A stretch of 12,747 bases of DNA, taken from JBLNCE01 sp050260415. Lineage in GTDB: Bacteria; Bacillota; UBA4882; JAAYXC01. The DNA is taken from NCBI GenBank assembly GCA_050260415.1, contig JBLNCE010000186.1:1-12747 (forward strand), given 5' to 3'. Under the pieces are notes generated by a model. That model saw only the letters and a program-made list of their open reading frames with translations, searched no databases and was not told the DNA's origin. Positions 5,858 to 12,747 of this stretch are shown here, in pieces. Position 1 is the first letter of the stretch, and the number at the start of each line of letters is the position of its first letter. The translations under genes and the position numbers were made by a program.

Positions 5858-5883
5858 GGAACCATCCGCCGGTCGATTGCGTC
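5858..5883 (+). promoter_or_regulatory. ECF-sigma-type promoter, candidate autoregulatory site
   Basis: GGAACC (5858-5863) and CGTC (5880-5883) are separated by exactly 16 bases. This matches the AAC-centred -35 and CGT-type -10 elements recognised by many ECF sigma factors, including the SigM/SigW/SigX group. It lies about 125 bases upstream of an ECF sigma-factor gene, the usual position for autoregulation. Recognition by this particular sigma factor is inferred. Confidence 0.6.
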
Positions 5884-5922
5884 AAAGAAGCAGAACAGCC
5901 CGACCGCGACAGCAGATCGTCC

Positions 5923-5951
5923 TTGACTCGCGCCCGCAACTCCGCTAAGAT
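5923..5951 (+). promoter_or_regulatory. Sigma-A promoter of the sigma/anti-sigma operon
   Basis: TTGACT (5923-5928) and TAAGAT (5946-5951), each with five of six consensus bases, are spaced by the optimal 17 bases. Transcription would begin near 5958, giving a leader of about 50 nt. With the upstream ECF-type promoter this would give a housekeeping basal promoter plus an inducible autoregulated one. Confidence 0.65.
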
Positions 5952-6007
5952 TCAGGTCAGACGGGGAGCACGCGCGATTCACGACGGTATCGCAGGCGGA
6001 GGGCGGC

Positions 6008-6598
6008 ATGGACGAGCTTGCGTTAATCCAGCGCTGCCAGGCGGGGGAAATGGACGCCTTTGAGGAACTTCTCGGCCGGTACGAAGGGCTGGTCTACAAC
6101 CTTACCCATCGTTATTTCGGCAGCCAGGCCGAGGCGGCTGACGTGGCGCAGGAAGCCATGCTAAAGGTCTTTCGCCGCATCAGCGAGTTCAAAGGTCATT
6201 CATCCTTCAAGACCTGGCTTTATCGGGTTGTTACCAATCTCTGTCTCGACACTTTACGCAAGCACCGAACGCCGCCGCTCTCCCTCGATGAGCTTGAGGA
6301 GGACGGCAAGACCTTGCCGGACCTGCCTTCCAAGGGCGAAGATCCAGAAGGCGCACTGGAACAAGCCGAGTTAAGGGGGATACTCGGCGATCTCTTGGCC
6401 ACGCTGGCGGAAGATCACAGGATCATCATTGTCCTGCGCGACGTGGAGGGACTCGCTTACGAGGAAATCGCCGCTATTCTCGGCTGTTCGCTGGGAACCG
6501 TTAAGTCCAGATTGGCAAGGGCGCGTGAGGCGCTGCGCCGGAGGTTCCTCGCGAGCCCTCGTACGAAGGGTTGGCTGGAAGGGAGGTTGCAGGCATGA
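6008..6598 (+). CDS. ECF-subfamily RNA polymerase sigma factor (SigW-like)
   Basis: The 196-residue product redirects RNA polymerase to a stress or envelope regulon. Region 2 covers about residues 24-86, including DVAQEAMLKVFRRI (45-58) and the -10 recognition helix FKTWLYRVVTNLCLDTLRK (67-85). A linker of about 40 acidic residues follows. Region 4 covers about 122-180, with the helix-turn-helix YEEIAAILGCSLGTVKSRLAR (151-171). There is no region 1 or 3, as expected for ECF factors. The start at 6008 has GGAGGGC a few bases upstream. The gene overlaps the anti-sigma gene by an ATGA, so the two are made in a coupled ratio. Its regulon cannot be read from the window. Confidence 0.95.
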   Translation: MDELALIQRCQAGEMDAFEELLGRYEGLVYNLTHRYFGSQAEAADVAQEAMLKVFRRISEFKGHSSFKTWLYRVVTNLCLDTLRKHRTPPLSLDELEEDGKTLPDLPSKGEDPEGALEQAELRGILGDLLATLAEDHRIIIVLRDVEGLAYEEIAAILGCSLGTVKSRLARAREALRRRFLASPRTKGWLEGRLQA

Positions 6599-7497
6599 AC
6601 TGCATTGGTGTTCGCCGCCGACTATCGGCCTATACCGACGAACAGACGACCGCCAGGGAACACCTGGCGATAGGCCTGCACCTCAGCAATTGCCAAGCTT
6701 GCCGACGGCGATTCGAGGAGATGCGCGGTATTCGTCTGGCACTGCTCGGCATGCCGCGCGTCCCGGTCCCCCAAGAGTTTACCCAGGGATGGCGGGCCAG
6801 GATCCGCCGTGAAACCCCGGCCGCGGCGCTCCCGAAGCGCCGGCCATGGGTGTTGGCGGCGGCCGCGGCGGTACCGGCCGCGGCATGCGTGATTCTGGCG
6901 CTCGCGGGGGTCGCGCTCTTTCTGCCGCGCTCCCAACGCGGTGCTGAGATCGCCAGGCCGCCGGAGGGGCAGGCACGTGCATTAACCGCGGCCAAAGCAT
7001 TCCCCGCGCCATCAGAAGGACGGAGCTTGAAAAGCACAACCCCCGCGCCGGAGGCGGCCATGTCCGCGCGTGTGCCCGCGCCGGAGGCCGAGCACGGATT
7101 CGGAGCCCCGGGAGATACGAGCCGGCGGGAGACTGCCACCGGCAAAGCACCCTCCGGTGTCGGGTCCGAAGCTGCGGCGCCCCAACCGATGGGCGAATCC
7201 CCCAGGGCCGGCTGGTCTGGTGCCGCAACGGCTCCGCGCGCGCTCGGAATTGACGCCGGCAGGGCGCTGGCCCCGGATGGCATGTGGCGGGTATGGTTGG
7301 TGGCGGTTGGGCCGCGGCAAGCCGCCCTTGTCAGGGCGATGGTGAGCGCCGGACTCCTGTCTCCGCGCGCCGTGCATACATCCTTGGAAGCCCCCATGCT
7401 CCTTCGGGAGGGTCTGAGCTATTCGGCGGCCCAGGAGATGAAGCAGATGCTGGAGGAAGCCGGCGGGCAAATCGTGATCGAATTGGTGACACGGTGA
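6595..7497 (+). CDS. Membrane anti-sigma factor (zf-HC2/ZAS) with L7/L12-like C-terminal domain
   Basis: The 300-residue product should bind the sigma factor in the cytoplasm and hold it at the membrane. Residues 1-40 form a zinc-binding anti-sigma domain with H29-X3-C33-X2-C36 and an upstream C3. A single membrane segment lies at about 85-110 (Ala/Val/Leu-rich). Residues 112-225 are a long low-complexity Pro/Ala/Gly linker, presumably outside the membrane. Residues 228-300 form a folded domain that aligns by eye, nearly end to end, with the C-terminal domain of ribosomal protein L7/L12 (LLREGLSYSAAQEMKQMLEEAGG corresponds to the L7/L12 segment [23 protein letters not shown]). The ATG at 6595 has GGGAGG 8 bases upstream and overlaps the sigma-factor stop. 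The C-terminal domain may sense a signal; that is inference. Confidence 0.88.
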   Translation: MNCIGVRRRLSAYTDEQTTAREHLAIGLHLSNCQACRRRFEEMRGIRLALLGMPRVPVPQEFTQGWRARIRRETPAAALPKRRPWVLAAAAAVPAAACVILALAGVALFLPRSQRGAEIARPPEGQARALTAAKAFPAPSEGRSLKSTTPAPEAAMSARVPAPEAEHGFGAPGDTSRRETATGKAPSGVGSEAAAPQPMGESPRAGWSGAATAPRALGIDAGRALAPDGMWRVWLVAVGPRQAALVRAMVSAGLLSPRAVHTSLEAPMLLREGLSYSAAQEMKQMLEEAGGQIVIELVTR

Positions 7498-7519
7498 TGC
7501 GCGCGGCGCGCGAGGATTG

Positions 7520-8755
7520 GTGAGGGCCGTTAGGGACGAGGACGTCTTGGGGAATGGCTTTTATACGGTTTCCGGCCTGGCGCGCCTAGTGAAAACGATT
7601 CTGGACGAGGCGCCGGTCCTGCGCGGGATCTGGGTGCGCGGCGAGATCGCGGGGTTTAACCACCATGGCTCCGGCCATATGTACTTCAACCTCAAGGATG
7701 CCGGCGCCCGACTGCGCTGCGTGATGTTCCGCGGGCAAAACCGGGACCTTCGCTTCCGTCCGACGGACGGTATGGAGGTCCTCGCTTTCGGTTCGATTTC
7801 CGTTTACGAACGCAACGGCGATTACCAGCTATATGTCGAGGCGTTAGAGCCCGCGGGACTCGGGGCGCTATATCTGGCCTTCGTTCAGCTTCGCGAACGC
7901 CTGGCCCGCGAAGGTCTGTTCGATGAAGCCCGGAAACGGGCGCTCCCCGCTTTTCCCAGCCGTATTGCCCTCGTAACCTCTCCCTCCGGCGCCGCCGTGC
8001 GCGACATGATCAAGATCCTCCGCCAGCGCCAGCCGGGTGTGGACATTGTGGTCGTGCCCGTTTTGGTCCAGGGCGCGGAGGCCGCCGCCAGTATTGCCGC
8101 CGGTTTGGCCATGGCTTCGGGACTGGGTGTGGATCTCATCATCGTTGGCCGCGGCGGTGGTTCGCCCGAGGAATTATGGCCTTTTAACGAAGAGATCGTG
8201 GCGCGGGCCATCGTGGCCTGCCGCCCCCCCGTGATCTCAGCCGTCGGGCACGAGATCGACGTCACCATCGCGGACTTTGCCGCCGACAGGCGCGCGGCCA
8301 CGCCGTCCGCGGCCGCCGAGATGGCCGTGCCGGACGTTCGCCAGGTGCTGGCCAATCTCCAAGCCCTGTCCCGCCGGCTGATCGCCCTGCTCCGGAGGAA
8401 GCTGACGCTGGACCGCGCGGCCGTCTCCCGCTTGGCCGGCAGCGTGGTGCTGGTCAAACCGGAGAAGTTGCTGGCCGCGCCGAGACAGAGGCTGGACGAA
8501 GCTTGGAGGGACATGGTGCGCGCGGGCCGACAGACCCTGGCGCGCGCCGGTCAACACCTGGCCGCAGGCGCGGCGCGGCTGGAATCCTTGAGTCCGCTGG
8601 CCACGCTCGGCCGCGGTTATTCAGTCTGCCTTTCCGAGGATGGAAAGGCCGTACGCGATGCGGCCTCGGTCAATCCGGGCGACGAATTGCGGGTCTTGCT
8701 CCAGCGAGGACGCCTATACTGCACGGTACGGGCAAAGGAGGAGCTTCATGACTGA
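7520..8755 (+). CDS. xseA: Exonuclease VII large subunit
   Basis: The 411-residue product is the catalytic subunit of exonuclease VII, which degrades single-stranded DNA into acid-soluble oligonucleotides together with XseB. The N-terminal OB-fold domain covers about residues 8-105 (with RGEIAGFNHHGSGHMYFNLK). The catalytic core follows, with ALVTSPSGAAVRDMI, GRGGGSPEELWPFNEE and the signature SAVGHEIDVTIADFAADRRA. A coiled-coil region follows, and the protein ends with the conserved SPLATLGRGYSVC. The start is uncertain: GTG at 7520 was chosen over TTG at 7517, but both sit very close to the weak GAGG site at 7512-7515, and TTG at 7547 is a third possibility. It begins 22 bases after the anti-sigma stop and overlaps xseB by 8 bases. 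Confidence 0.95.
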   Translation: MRAVRDEDVLGNGFYTVSGLARLVKTILDEAPVLRGIWVRGEIAGFNHHGSGHMYFNLKDAGARLRCVMFRGQNRDLRFRPTDGMEVLAFGSISVYERNGDYQLYVEALEPAGLGALYLAFVQLRERLAREGLFDEARKRALPAFPSRIALVTSPSGAAVRDMIKILRQRQPGVDIVVVPVLVQGAEAAASIAAGLAMASGLGVDLIIVGRGGGSPEELWPFNEEIVARAIVACRPPVISAVGHEIDVTIADFAADRRAATPSAAAEMAVPDVRQVLANLQALSRRLIALLRRKLTLDRAAVSRLAGSVVLVKPEKLLAAPRQRLDEAWRDMVRAGRQTLARAGQHLAAGAARLESLSPLATLGRGYSVCLSEDGKAVRDAASVNPGDELRVLLQRGRLYCTVRAKEELHD

Positions 8756-9011
8756 GGATGTGGCCAAGAAGACTTTCGAAGAGGCCATGACGCGCTTGGA
8801 GGAGATCGTGGCCAAGCTGGAAGCCGGTGATATCGCCCTGGAGGAGAGCATGGCCCTTTTTGAAGAAGGCGTGGGTTTGGCGCGCTTCTGCCAAGGCGCG
8901 CTGGCCGCGGCCGAGGGACGCCTGGAAATGCTGGTGGCGGGGGGCACGGTGCCTTTTCCCACGGAGGAAGGGGGCGCGGGTCGTAATGGACGCACCGGCG
9001 CTGCTGATTAG
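8748..9011 (+). CDS. xseB: Exonuclease VII small subunit
   Basis: The 87-residue helical protein is the accessory subunit that wraps along the XseA coiled coil. The diagnostic segment KTFEEAMTRLEEIVAKLEAG (6-25) followed by IALEESMALFEEGVGLARFCQ matches the family. The ATG at 8748 has GGAGGAG a few bases upstream and lies inside the end of xseA. A Gly-rich, poorly conserved tail follows residue 65. The gene overlaps the next start by 26 bases. Confidence 0.95.
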   Translation: MTEDVAKKTFEEAMTRLEEIVAKLEAGDIALEESMALFEEGVGLARFCQGALAAAEGRLEMLVAGGTVPFPTEEGGAGRNGRTGAAD

Positions 9012-9867
9012 TTACGCCGATCTGATCGAGACGGAACTCAAACGCTGTCTGGCTCCTGAGCCGGGTGTCCCCGCGGTTTTGTGCGAGGCGATGGCATACA
9101 GCGCGTGCGGCGGTGGCAAGCGTTTTCGCGGCGGCCTGGCGATGGGAGCCTGTGTCGCCGTGGGCGGGCGGGCCGAGCAGGCCTTGCCGGCCGCTTGCGC
9201 CTTGGAGATGGTGCATGCCTTTTCCCTGATCCATGACGATCTTCCTTGCATGGACGACAGCGATCTCCGCCGGGGAAGGCCGACCTGTCACCGAGTATAC
9301 GGTGAAGCCCTTGCTCTCCTGGCGGGCGACGGATTGTTGGTCCGGGGCGTTCAGATCCTTTGCGCGGACAAGTTGCTCGCGCCGGAAGCGACTTTGAGCG
9401 TGGTGCGCATTCTATTGGCGGCATTGGGGATCGGCGGGATGGTGGGCGGGCAGGTCATGGACATGGCGGCGGAGCATACGTGCCCCTCCCTGGAGGAGTT
9501 GCGCGCGCTGGACGCCGCCAAGACCGGGGCGCTGATTCGCGCCTCCGCGCGCATTGGCGCGATCGCCGGGGGAGGCGGCCTTCTTGAACAGGACGCGCTT
9601 GACGCTTACGCGGCCTCGCTGGGTCTGGCCTTTCAGATCGTTGACGATCTGCTGGACGTGACGGGCGACGCCGCCGCGCTCGGTAAACCCGCCGGGGCGG
9701 ATAGCAAAAACGGCAAGGCTACCTATCCGGGCCTCCTCGGCCTGGATCGAGCCAGGGAGTTGGCGGACCGGGAGATCGAGCGCGCAATCGAACAATTGGC
9801 GCCATTCGGAGAGAGGGGCGCGTTCCTGGCGGAATTGGCACGATACGTGGGGGCAAGGGATAGGTAA
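8986..9867 (+). CDS. ispA: Short-chain polyprenyl diphosphate synthase (farnesyl/geranyl type)
   Basis: The 293-residue enzyme condenses isopentenyl diphosphate with allylic diphosphates to make geranyl and farnesyl diphosphate. It has GGGKRFR at 42-48, the first aspartate-rich motif D84-D85-X4-D90 with the 4-residue spacing typical of bacterial IspA, K179-T180, and the second aspartate motif D220-D221-X2-D224. The usual R-P after GGKR-x is R-G here, which is minor. The ATG at 8986 was chosen because it aligns with family starts; the longer open frame upstream merely overlaps xseB. The 26-base overlap with xseB and the absence of a good Shine-Dalgarno site suggest coupled translation. The product matches bacterial FPP synthases better than longer-chain heptaprenyl or octaprenyl synthases. 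A dxs gene often follows in Firmicutes but does not here. Confidence 0.93.
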   Translation: MDAPALLISYADLIETELKRCLAPEPGVPAVLCEAMAYSACGGGKRFRGGLAMGACVAVGGRAEQALPAACALEMVHAFSLIHDDLPCMDDSDLRRGRPTCHRVYGEALALLAGDGLLVRGVQILCADKLLAPEATLSVVRILLAALGIGGMVGGQVMDMAAEHTCPSLEELRALDAAKTGALIRASARIGAIAGGGGLLEQDALDAYAASLGLAFQIVDDLLDVTGDAAALGKPAGADSKNGKATYPGLLGLDRARELADREIERAIEQLAPFGERGAFLAELARYVGARDR

Positions 9868-10071
9868 ACCGGACTGTTCTAGGCTTGTTCCACTTCAGGC
9901 GGGACCAGTGGGGAAAAGGCTACGCGGCGATGACGACCCGACGGCGGAAACCCCTCATCGCGGTCTCTCAAATACCAGATCGAAGGCATTGCCAATGGGC
10001 GGCACGGATGCCGGGCATGTCCTCCGGAGCGGATGCGAAGGAGGGTGGGGTTCGAAGCAGGGATATGGGCT

Positions 10072-12354
10072 TTAGCGCGCCTCTGCCAAGAGCGGTGTCA
10101 ACTCGCCGCGGTGATAGACATACAGCCGGTGCAGAGCCCTGGTCATGGCCACGTAAAGCAATTTGACGTCCAGTTCGTTGGCCCGGTACTTGTCGCGGCC
10201 GGCATCGGCGATCATAACCACGTCGAATTCAAGACCTTTGGCCAGATATGACGGTACGATCACCACGCCCCCGCGGTATTCCGCTTCCTTGCCCGTAACA
10301 ACCTGCGCCATGATGCCGTGCTGTTCAAGCAGATCCCGCCACGTCTCGCATTCGGCGGCCGTCTTGCCGATCACGGCCGCCGTTTTGTATCCATGGTTCA
10401 GAGCCTCCCGGATTCTGCCCTCGATATCCCGGGCGGCCGCCGCGGGATCCTCCACCCGGACGACGCGCACCGGCTCGCCGTGCCTGATGACCGGCACGGC
10501 CATGGCCAGCTTGGGATCGGCCAGCCGCGCGAGCACCCGGTTGGCGGCGGTCATGATCTCCACCGTGGTGCGGTAACTCCGTTCCAGGGTCAGCATCTCC
10601 GCCTCGTCCGCGAAGACCTCCCGGCGGATCTCCTCCCAGTCCCGTATGCCCCGATAGGAATGAATCCCCTGCGCCAGATCCCCGAGGATGGTGAACGAGG
10701 CGTCCTTGATCAGCTTCTTCAGGGCGTAAAGCTGAAAGACGCTAAAATCCTGCGCCTCATCGATGACCAGGTGTTTGAGGCGGATCTTTTCATCCAGGCC
10801 GAAGAGCCGATATCTCAAGTAGAGTAGGGGGGCGATGTCTTCGATCTCGACCGCGCCCGCATCCAGGTTGGCCAGGGAGTGTGCCTGCACGAATCCCGCG
10901 AGTTCCTCGCGGAGCCTTCCCGCCGCCAGATCTCTGAAATGGCGCGCCAGGAACTCCCGGTAGTAATCCAGGACGGTGCGCCGCGGCATCTTGCCAAAGA
11001 GATTCCTGAGCCCATCCTTGGCGAACGCCTGGAGGGCGCGCACCTTTTCCTCCTTGCGCTCGATCGCTTCGATGATGAACCGCCGGCGCACATCCGACTC
11101 GGCCATGGCCGCCTTGATCTGGGTGACATACGTATTGCAGTCCTCTTGCAGCCGGTTGACGAACTCCTCCATGCGCGCGTTGACGCGGGCGGTGAAGTCT
11201 TTCTTGAGCAGCTCAACCCGCTTGAAAGCGGGCCAATCCTTGAAGTCGCGGTAGTACCGATCGTGGATCTCCTGGGCGCTCAGAAAGACCCACCCATCGA
11301 GGCGCAGATCCTCCCCGGGCAAGAGCGTCCGTTCGATCTCCGCCACGAAACGCTCGAGAAGATCCTTAAAGGCGAGGGAAGACTTGAAGGCGGCCGCCTC
11401 GCGGAGCAGGCAGTGGTGTTCGTCCTCGGCCGCCGTGCCGCCTCCGTGCAGAAAGAGCGCAAGTTTCTCGTTTGTGTCGCGGATCTCGAATCTGGCGCCG
11501 ATGATCTCCATGGCTAGATCCTCGAAAGTTGTCTGCTTGACCCGTTCGACCCCCAATTCCGGGAGCACCTCGGAGATGTAGTTCAGGAAAAGCCTGCTGG
11601 GCGCCACGATCATAAAGCTCTCGGGCTGGAACGACTCGCCGTAGTTGTAGATTAGGTAAGCGATGCGGTGCAGCGCAATCGTGGTTTTGCCGCTCCCCGC
11701 CACCCCCTGGACCAGGAGCGGACGGTGCATCTCAGCACGGATGATCCTGTTCTGCTCGGCCTGGATGGTGGAGACAATCTCCTTGAGCCGGCTGTCGGCG
11801 CTTGCTCCCAAGCTGACCTGGAGGAACTCGTCGTTGGTGGTGATGTCGATGTCGAGGATCTCGCGCAGTACACCCTCGGCGATGGAAAACTGCCTCTTGA
11901 GGGCGAGTTCGCCGCCGATCGCTCCCGCGGGACATTGGTAGCTCGTGCGGCCGAGCCGGCCCTCGTAGTACAGATTGGCTACCGGCGCCCGCCAGTCGAC
12001 GATCACCAGTCTCTGGTCCTCGTCCCGGCTCAGGCTCATCTTGCCGATATACAGTTTCTCCGCCTCGGAGGCATCGTCTTCCAGAAAATCGATCCGCGCG
12101 AAATAGGGTTTGGCTTTGGCGGTTTCCAGGTTGCGCAGCCGCAAGACAATGCCGTCGCGGATATTCATGTTCACGATCAGATCGATGTAATCCTGGCTGT
12201 TCTCGGAGGTGGCGGCGCGGTTCAGCCGCGTGATCTCCTTGTCGAGTTGGTTCTTTTTTTGCAGCGTGGCTACCTGGCTCTGGGCGACTTGGTCCAGGGT
12301 ATAGGCCAGTCTTTCCCGTTCCTCCGCATAGGCCGGGTGGTCGCTCGCGGGCAT
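10072..12354 (-). CDS. helD: HelD-type superfamily 1 helicase, RNA polymerase recycling factor
   Basis: The product (760 residues from the chosen start) resembles HelD of Gram-positive bacteria, which uses ATP to remove stalled RNA polymerase from nucleic acid. The N-terminal 55 residues form a coiled coil, the part that enters the polymerase secondary channel in known HelD proteins. The UvrD-like core has Walker A GVAGSGKTT (217-225), Walker B in LVIDEAQDFS, motif III GDLAQGIHSYRG, motif IV ERSYRTT, motif V in SYLAKGLEFD and motif VI YVAMTRA. A long helical insertion between the two helicase halves agrees with HelD rather than UvrD or PcrA. AGGAGG lies 3 bases before one ATG (12357) and 6 before the next (12354). 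The second fits better; the open frame continues upstream to 12390 without a ribosome site. No clear terminator follows. Confidence 0.92.
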   Translation of the reverse strand: MPASDHPAYAEERERLAYTLDQVAQSQVATLQKKNQLDKEITRLNRAATSENSQDYIDLIVNMNIRDGIVLRLRNLETAKAKPYFARIDFLEDDASEAEKLYIGKMSLSRDEDQRLVIVDWRAPVANLYYEGRLGRTSYQCPAGAIGGELALKRQFSIAEGVLREILDIDITTNDEFLQVSLGASADSRLKEIVSTIQAEQNRIIRAEMHRPLLVQGVAGSGKTTIALHRIAYLIYNYGESFQPESFMIVAPSRLFLNYISEVLPELGVERVKQTTFEDLAMEIIGARFEIRDTNEKLALFLHGGGTAAEDEHHCLLREAAAFKSSLAFKDLLERFVAEIERTLLPGEDLRLDGWVFLSAQEIHDRYYRDFKDWPAFKRVELLKKDFTARVNARMEEFVNRLQEDCNTYVTQIKAAMAESDVRRRFIIEAIERKEEKVRALQAFAKDGLRNLFGKMPRRTVLDYYREFLARHFRDLAAGRLREELAGFVQAHSLANLDAGAVEIEDIAPLLYLRYRLFGLDEKIRLKHLVIDEAQDFSVFQLYALKKLIKDASFTILGDLAQGIHSYRGIRDWEEIRREVFADEAEMLTLERSYRTTVEIMTAANRVLARLADPKLAMAVPVIRHGEPVRVVRVEDPAAAARDIEGRIREALNHGYKTAAVIGKTAAECETWRDLLEQHGIMAQVVTGKEAEYRGGVVIVPSYLAKGLEFDVVMIADAGRDKYRANELDVKLLYVAMTRALHRLYVYHRGELTPLLAEAR

Positions 12355-12377
12355 CATGGACCTCCTTTGGAAGTGAT

Positions 12378-12410
12378 GTGAAGTTTTCACGCTACTACTA
12401 CTGCTACTAC
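12378..12410. repeat. Inverted repeat and CTA triplet run upstream of helD
   Basis: GTGAA-GTT-TTCAC (12378-12390) is a perfect 5-bp inverted repeat about 20 bases upstream of the helD start. Next to it, 12392-12410 is a run of six CTA-type triplets with one CTG. The inverted repeat could be an operator or a leader hairpin; the triplets are a short microsatellite-like tract. Confidence 0.45.
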
Positions 12411-12417
12411 GTCAAGT

Positions 12418-12447
12418 TTTAGAGTCGTATAAGCTTTCTTATGACAA
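12418..12447 (-). promoter_or_regulatory. Weak candidate promoter for helD
   Basis: On the minus strand TTGTCA (12447-12442) and TCTAAA (12423-12418) are spaced by 18 bases. The -35 matches at five of six positions and the -10 at four of six. The spacer contains a perfect inverted repeat ATAAG-CTTT-CTTAT (12429-12442). The location suits helD but the match is modest. Confidence 0.3.
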
Positions 12448-12747
12448 GTCCTTGTGGCCGGTATGTGGGGCTGCGCCGGGTGCGCCGGTGCGGCCTGATG
12501 GGCTGCGCATCTCGTCGTTGTCGGCCGTTTTCGTGCTCGACGGACGCGAGTACGTCTGCGCGCGAAAACGTCCTACCGCCAAGAGCTGCGTGCCCCTGAG
12601 GCCGCAAGCCATGTCGAGGAAGTCGAGCCGGCGCACCCGGCGCGGTTGCACGACCATCCTGGTCAGGAGAGTGCGCCTCCTCATCCTTGAGGCCTCGGCG
12701 TTCATGGTCTTGATGTTCGCCTACGGCGCGCAGACATGGATGTCGAG
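12448..12747. other. Unresolved open frames at the right edge
   Basis: No gene can be assigned with confidence. A plus-strand frame is open from about 12370 to the end of the window with mostly G/C third positions and no in-frame ATG until about 12610. An antiparallel minus frame is open from 12705 down to its stop near 12439 and shares the same third positions, so composition cannot tell them apart. Neither translation matches a family I recognise. The plus frame ends with a hydrophobic stretch (LLILEASAFMVLMFAYGA). The minus frame could be the tail of a degenerate gene. Confidence 0.3.

Noticed and set aside
6630..7397. 255-codon minus-strand ORF opposite the anti-sigma gene
   Set aside because: The plus strand has the ZAS motif, a membrane segment, coupling to the sigma gene and an L7/L12-like end. 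The minus ORF is low-complexity Ala/Arg sequence.
9885..10166. 93-codon plus-strand ORF between ispA and helD
   Set aside because: It overlaps the 3' end of helD, has no ribosome site or domain, and its tail is the antisense of helD coding sequence.
11668..12381. 237-codon plus-strand ORF opposite helD
   Set aside because: It is antisense to the conserved N-terminal part of HelD and has no supporting motif.
1..12747. CRISPR array or insertion sequence
   Set aside because: No regularly spaced direct repeats, cas genes, or recognisable transposase or integrase were seen. The CTA triplet run at 12392-12410 is only a short microsatellite-like tract.

Overview
The window looks like a GC-rich, endospore-forming Firmicute, probably a Clostridia or Desulfotomaculum/Moorella-like lineage. 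The reasons are a SipL/SPOCS-type (DUF3794) protein, an S-layer-homology (SLH) protein, a HelD helicase of the Gram-positive type, an L,D-transpeptidase, strong AGGAGG-type ribosome sites, and the Firmicute gene order xseA-xseB-ispA. No genus can be named from the sequence.

Positions 1-2160 are accessory in character and visibly AT-richer than the rest. A tRNA-Leu(GAG) gene at the left edge is followed by about 690 bases with no convincing gene. Then comes what reads as one compact operon: a near-consensus sigma-A promoter (809-836), an overlapping GAAC/GTTC operator-like array (841-866), a 60-residue antitoxin-like ORF, a MazF/PemK-type protein with an unusual insertion and a Cys4 tail, a 47-residue Cys/His mini-protein, and an intrinsic terminator (1952-1974). 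This is the best candidate here for an undescribed system, namely a variant type II toxin-antitoxin locus with metal-binding additions.

Positions 2180-5663 hold cell-envelope and sporulation-flavoured genes. They are a secreted L,D-transpeptidase with C-terminal stalk-like domains, a convergent three-SLH secreted protein on the minus strand, and a stand-alone SPOCS-domain protein with a perfect hairpin near the 5' end of its predicted mRNA.

Positions 5664-7497 hold an ECF sigma factor and its membrane anti-sigma factor, translationally coupled by an ATGA overlap. Upstream lie a 75-nt three-way-junction-like inverted repeat, a good ECF-type promoter (GGAACC-N16-CGTC) suggesting autoregulation, and a good sigma-A promoter (TTGACT-N17-TAAGAT). 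The anti-sigma factor ends in a domain that aligns well by eye with the C-terminal domain of ribosomal protein L7/L12, which is an unexpected architecture.

Positions 7520-9867 are housekeeping: exonuclease VII large and small subunits and a short-chain polyprenyl diphosphate synthase, with overlapping genes read as one operon. The convergent gene at 10072-12354 encodes a HelD-type RNA polymerase-recycling helicase. The last 350 bases carry helD upstream signals and an unresolved open frame that runs off the window.
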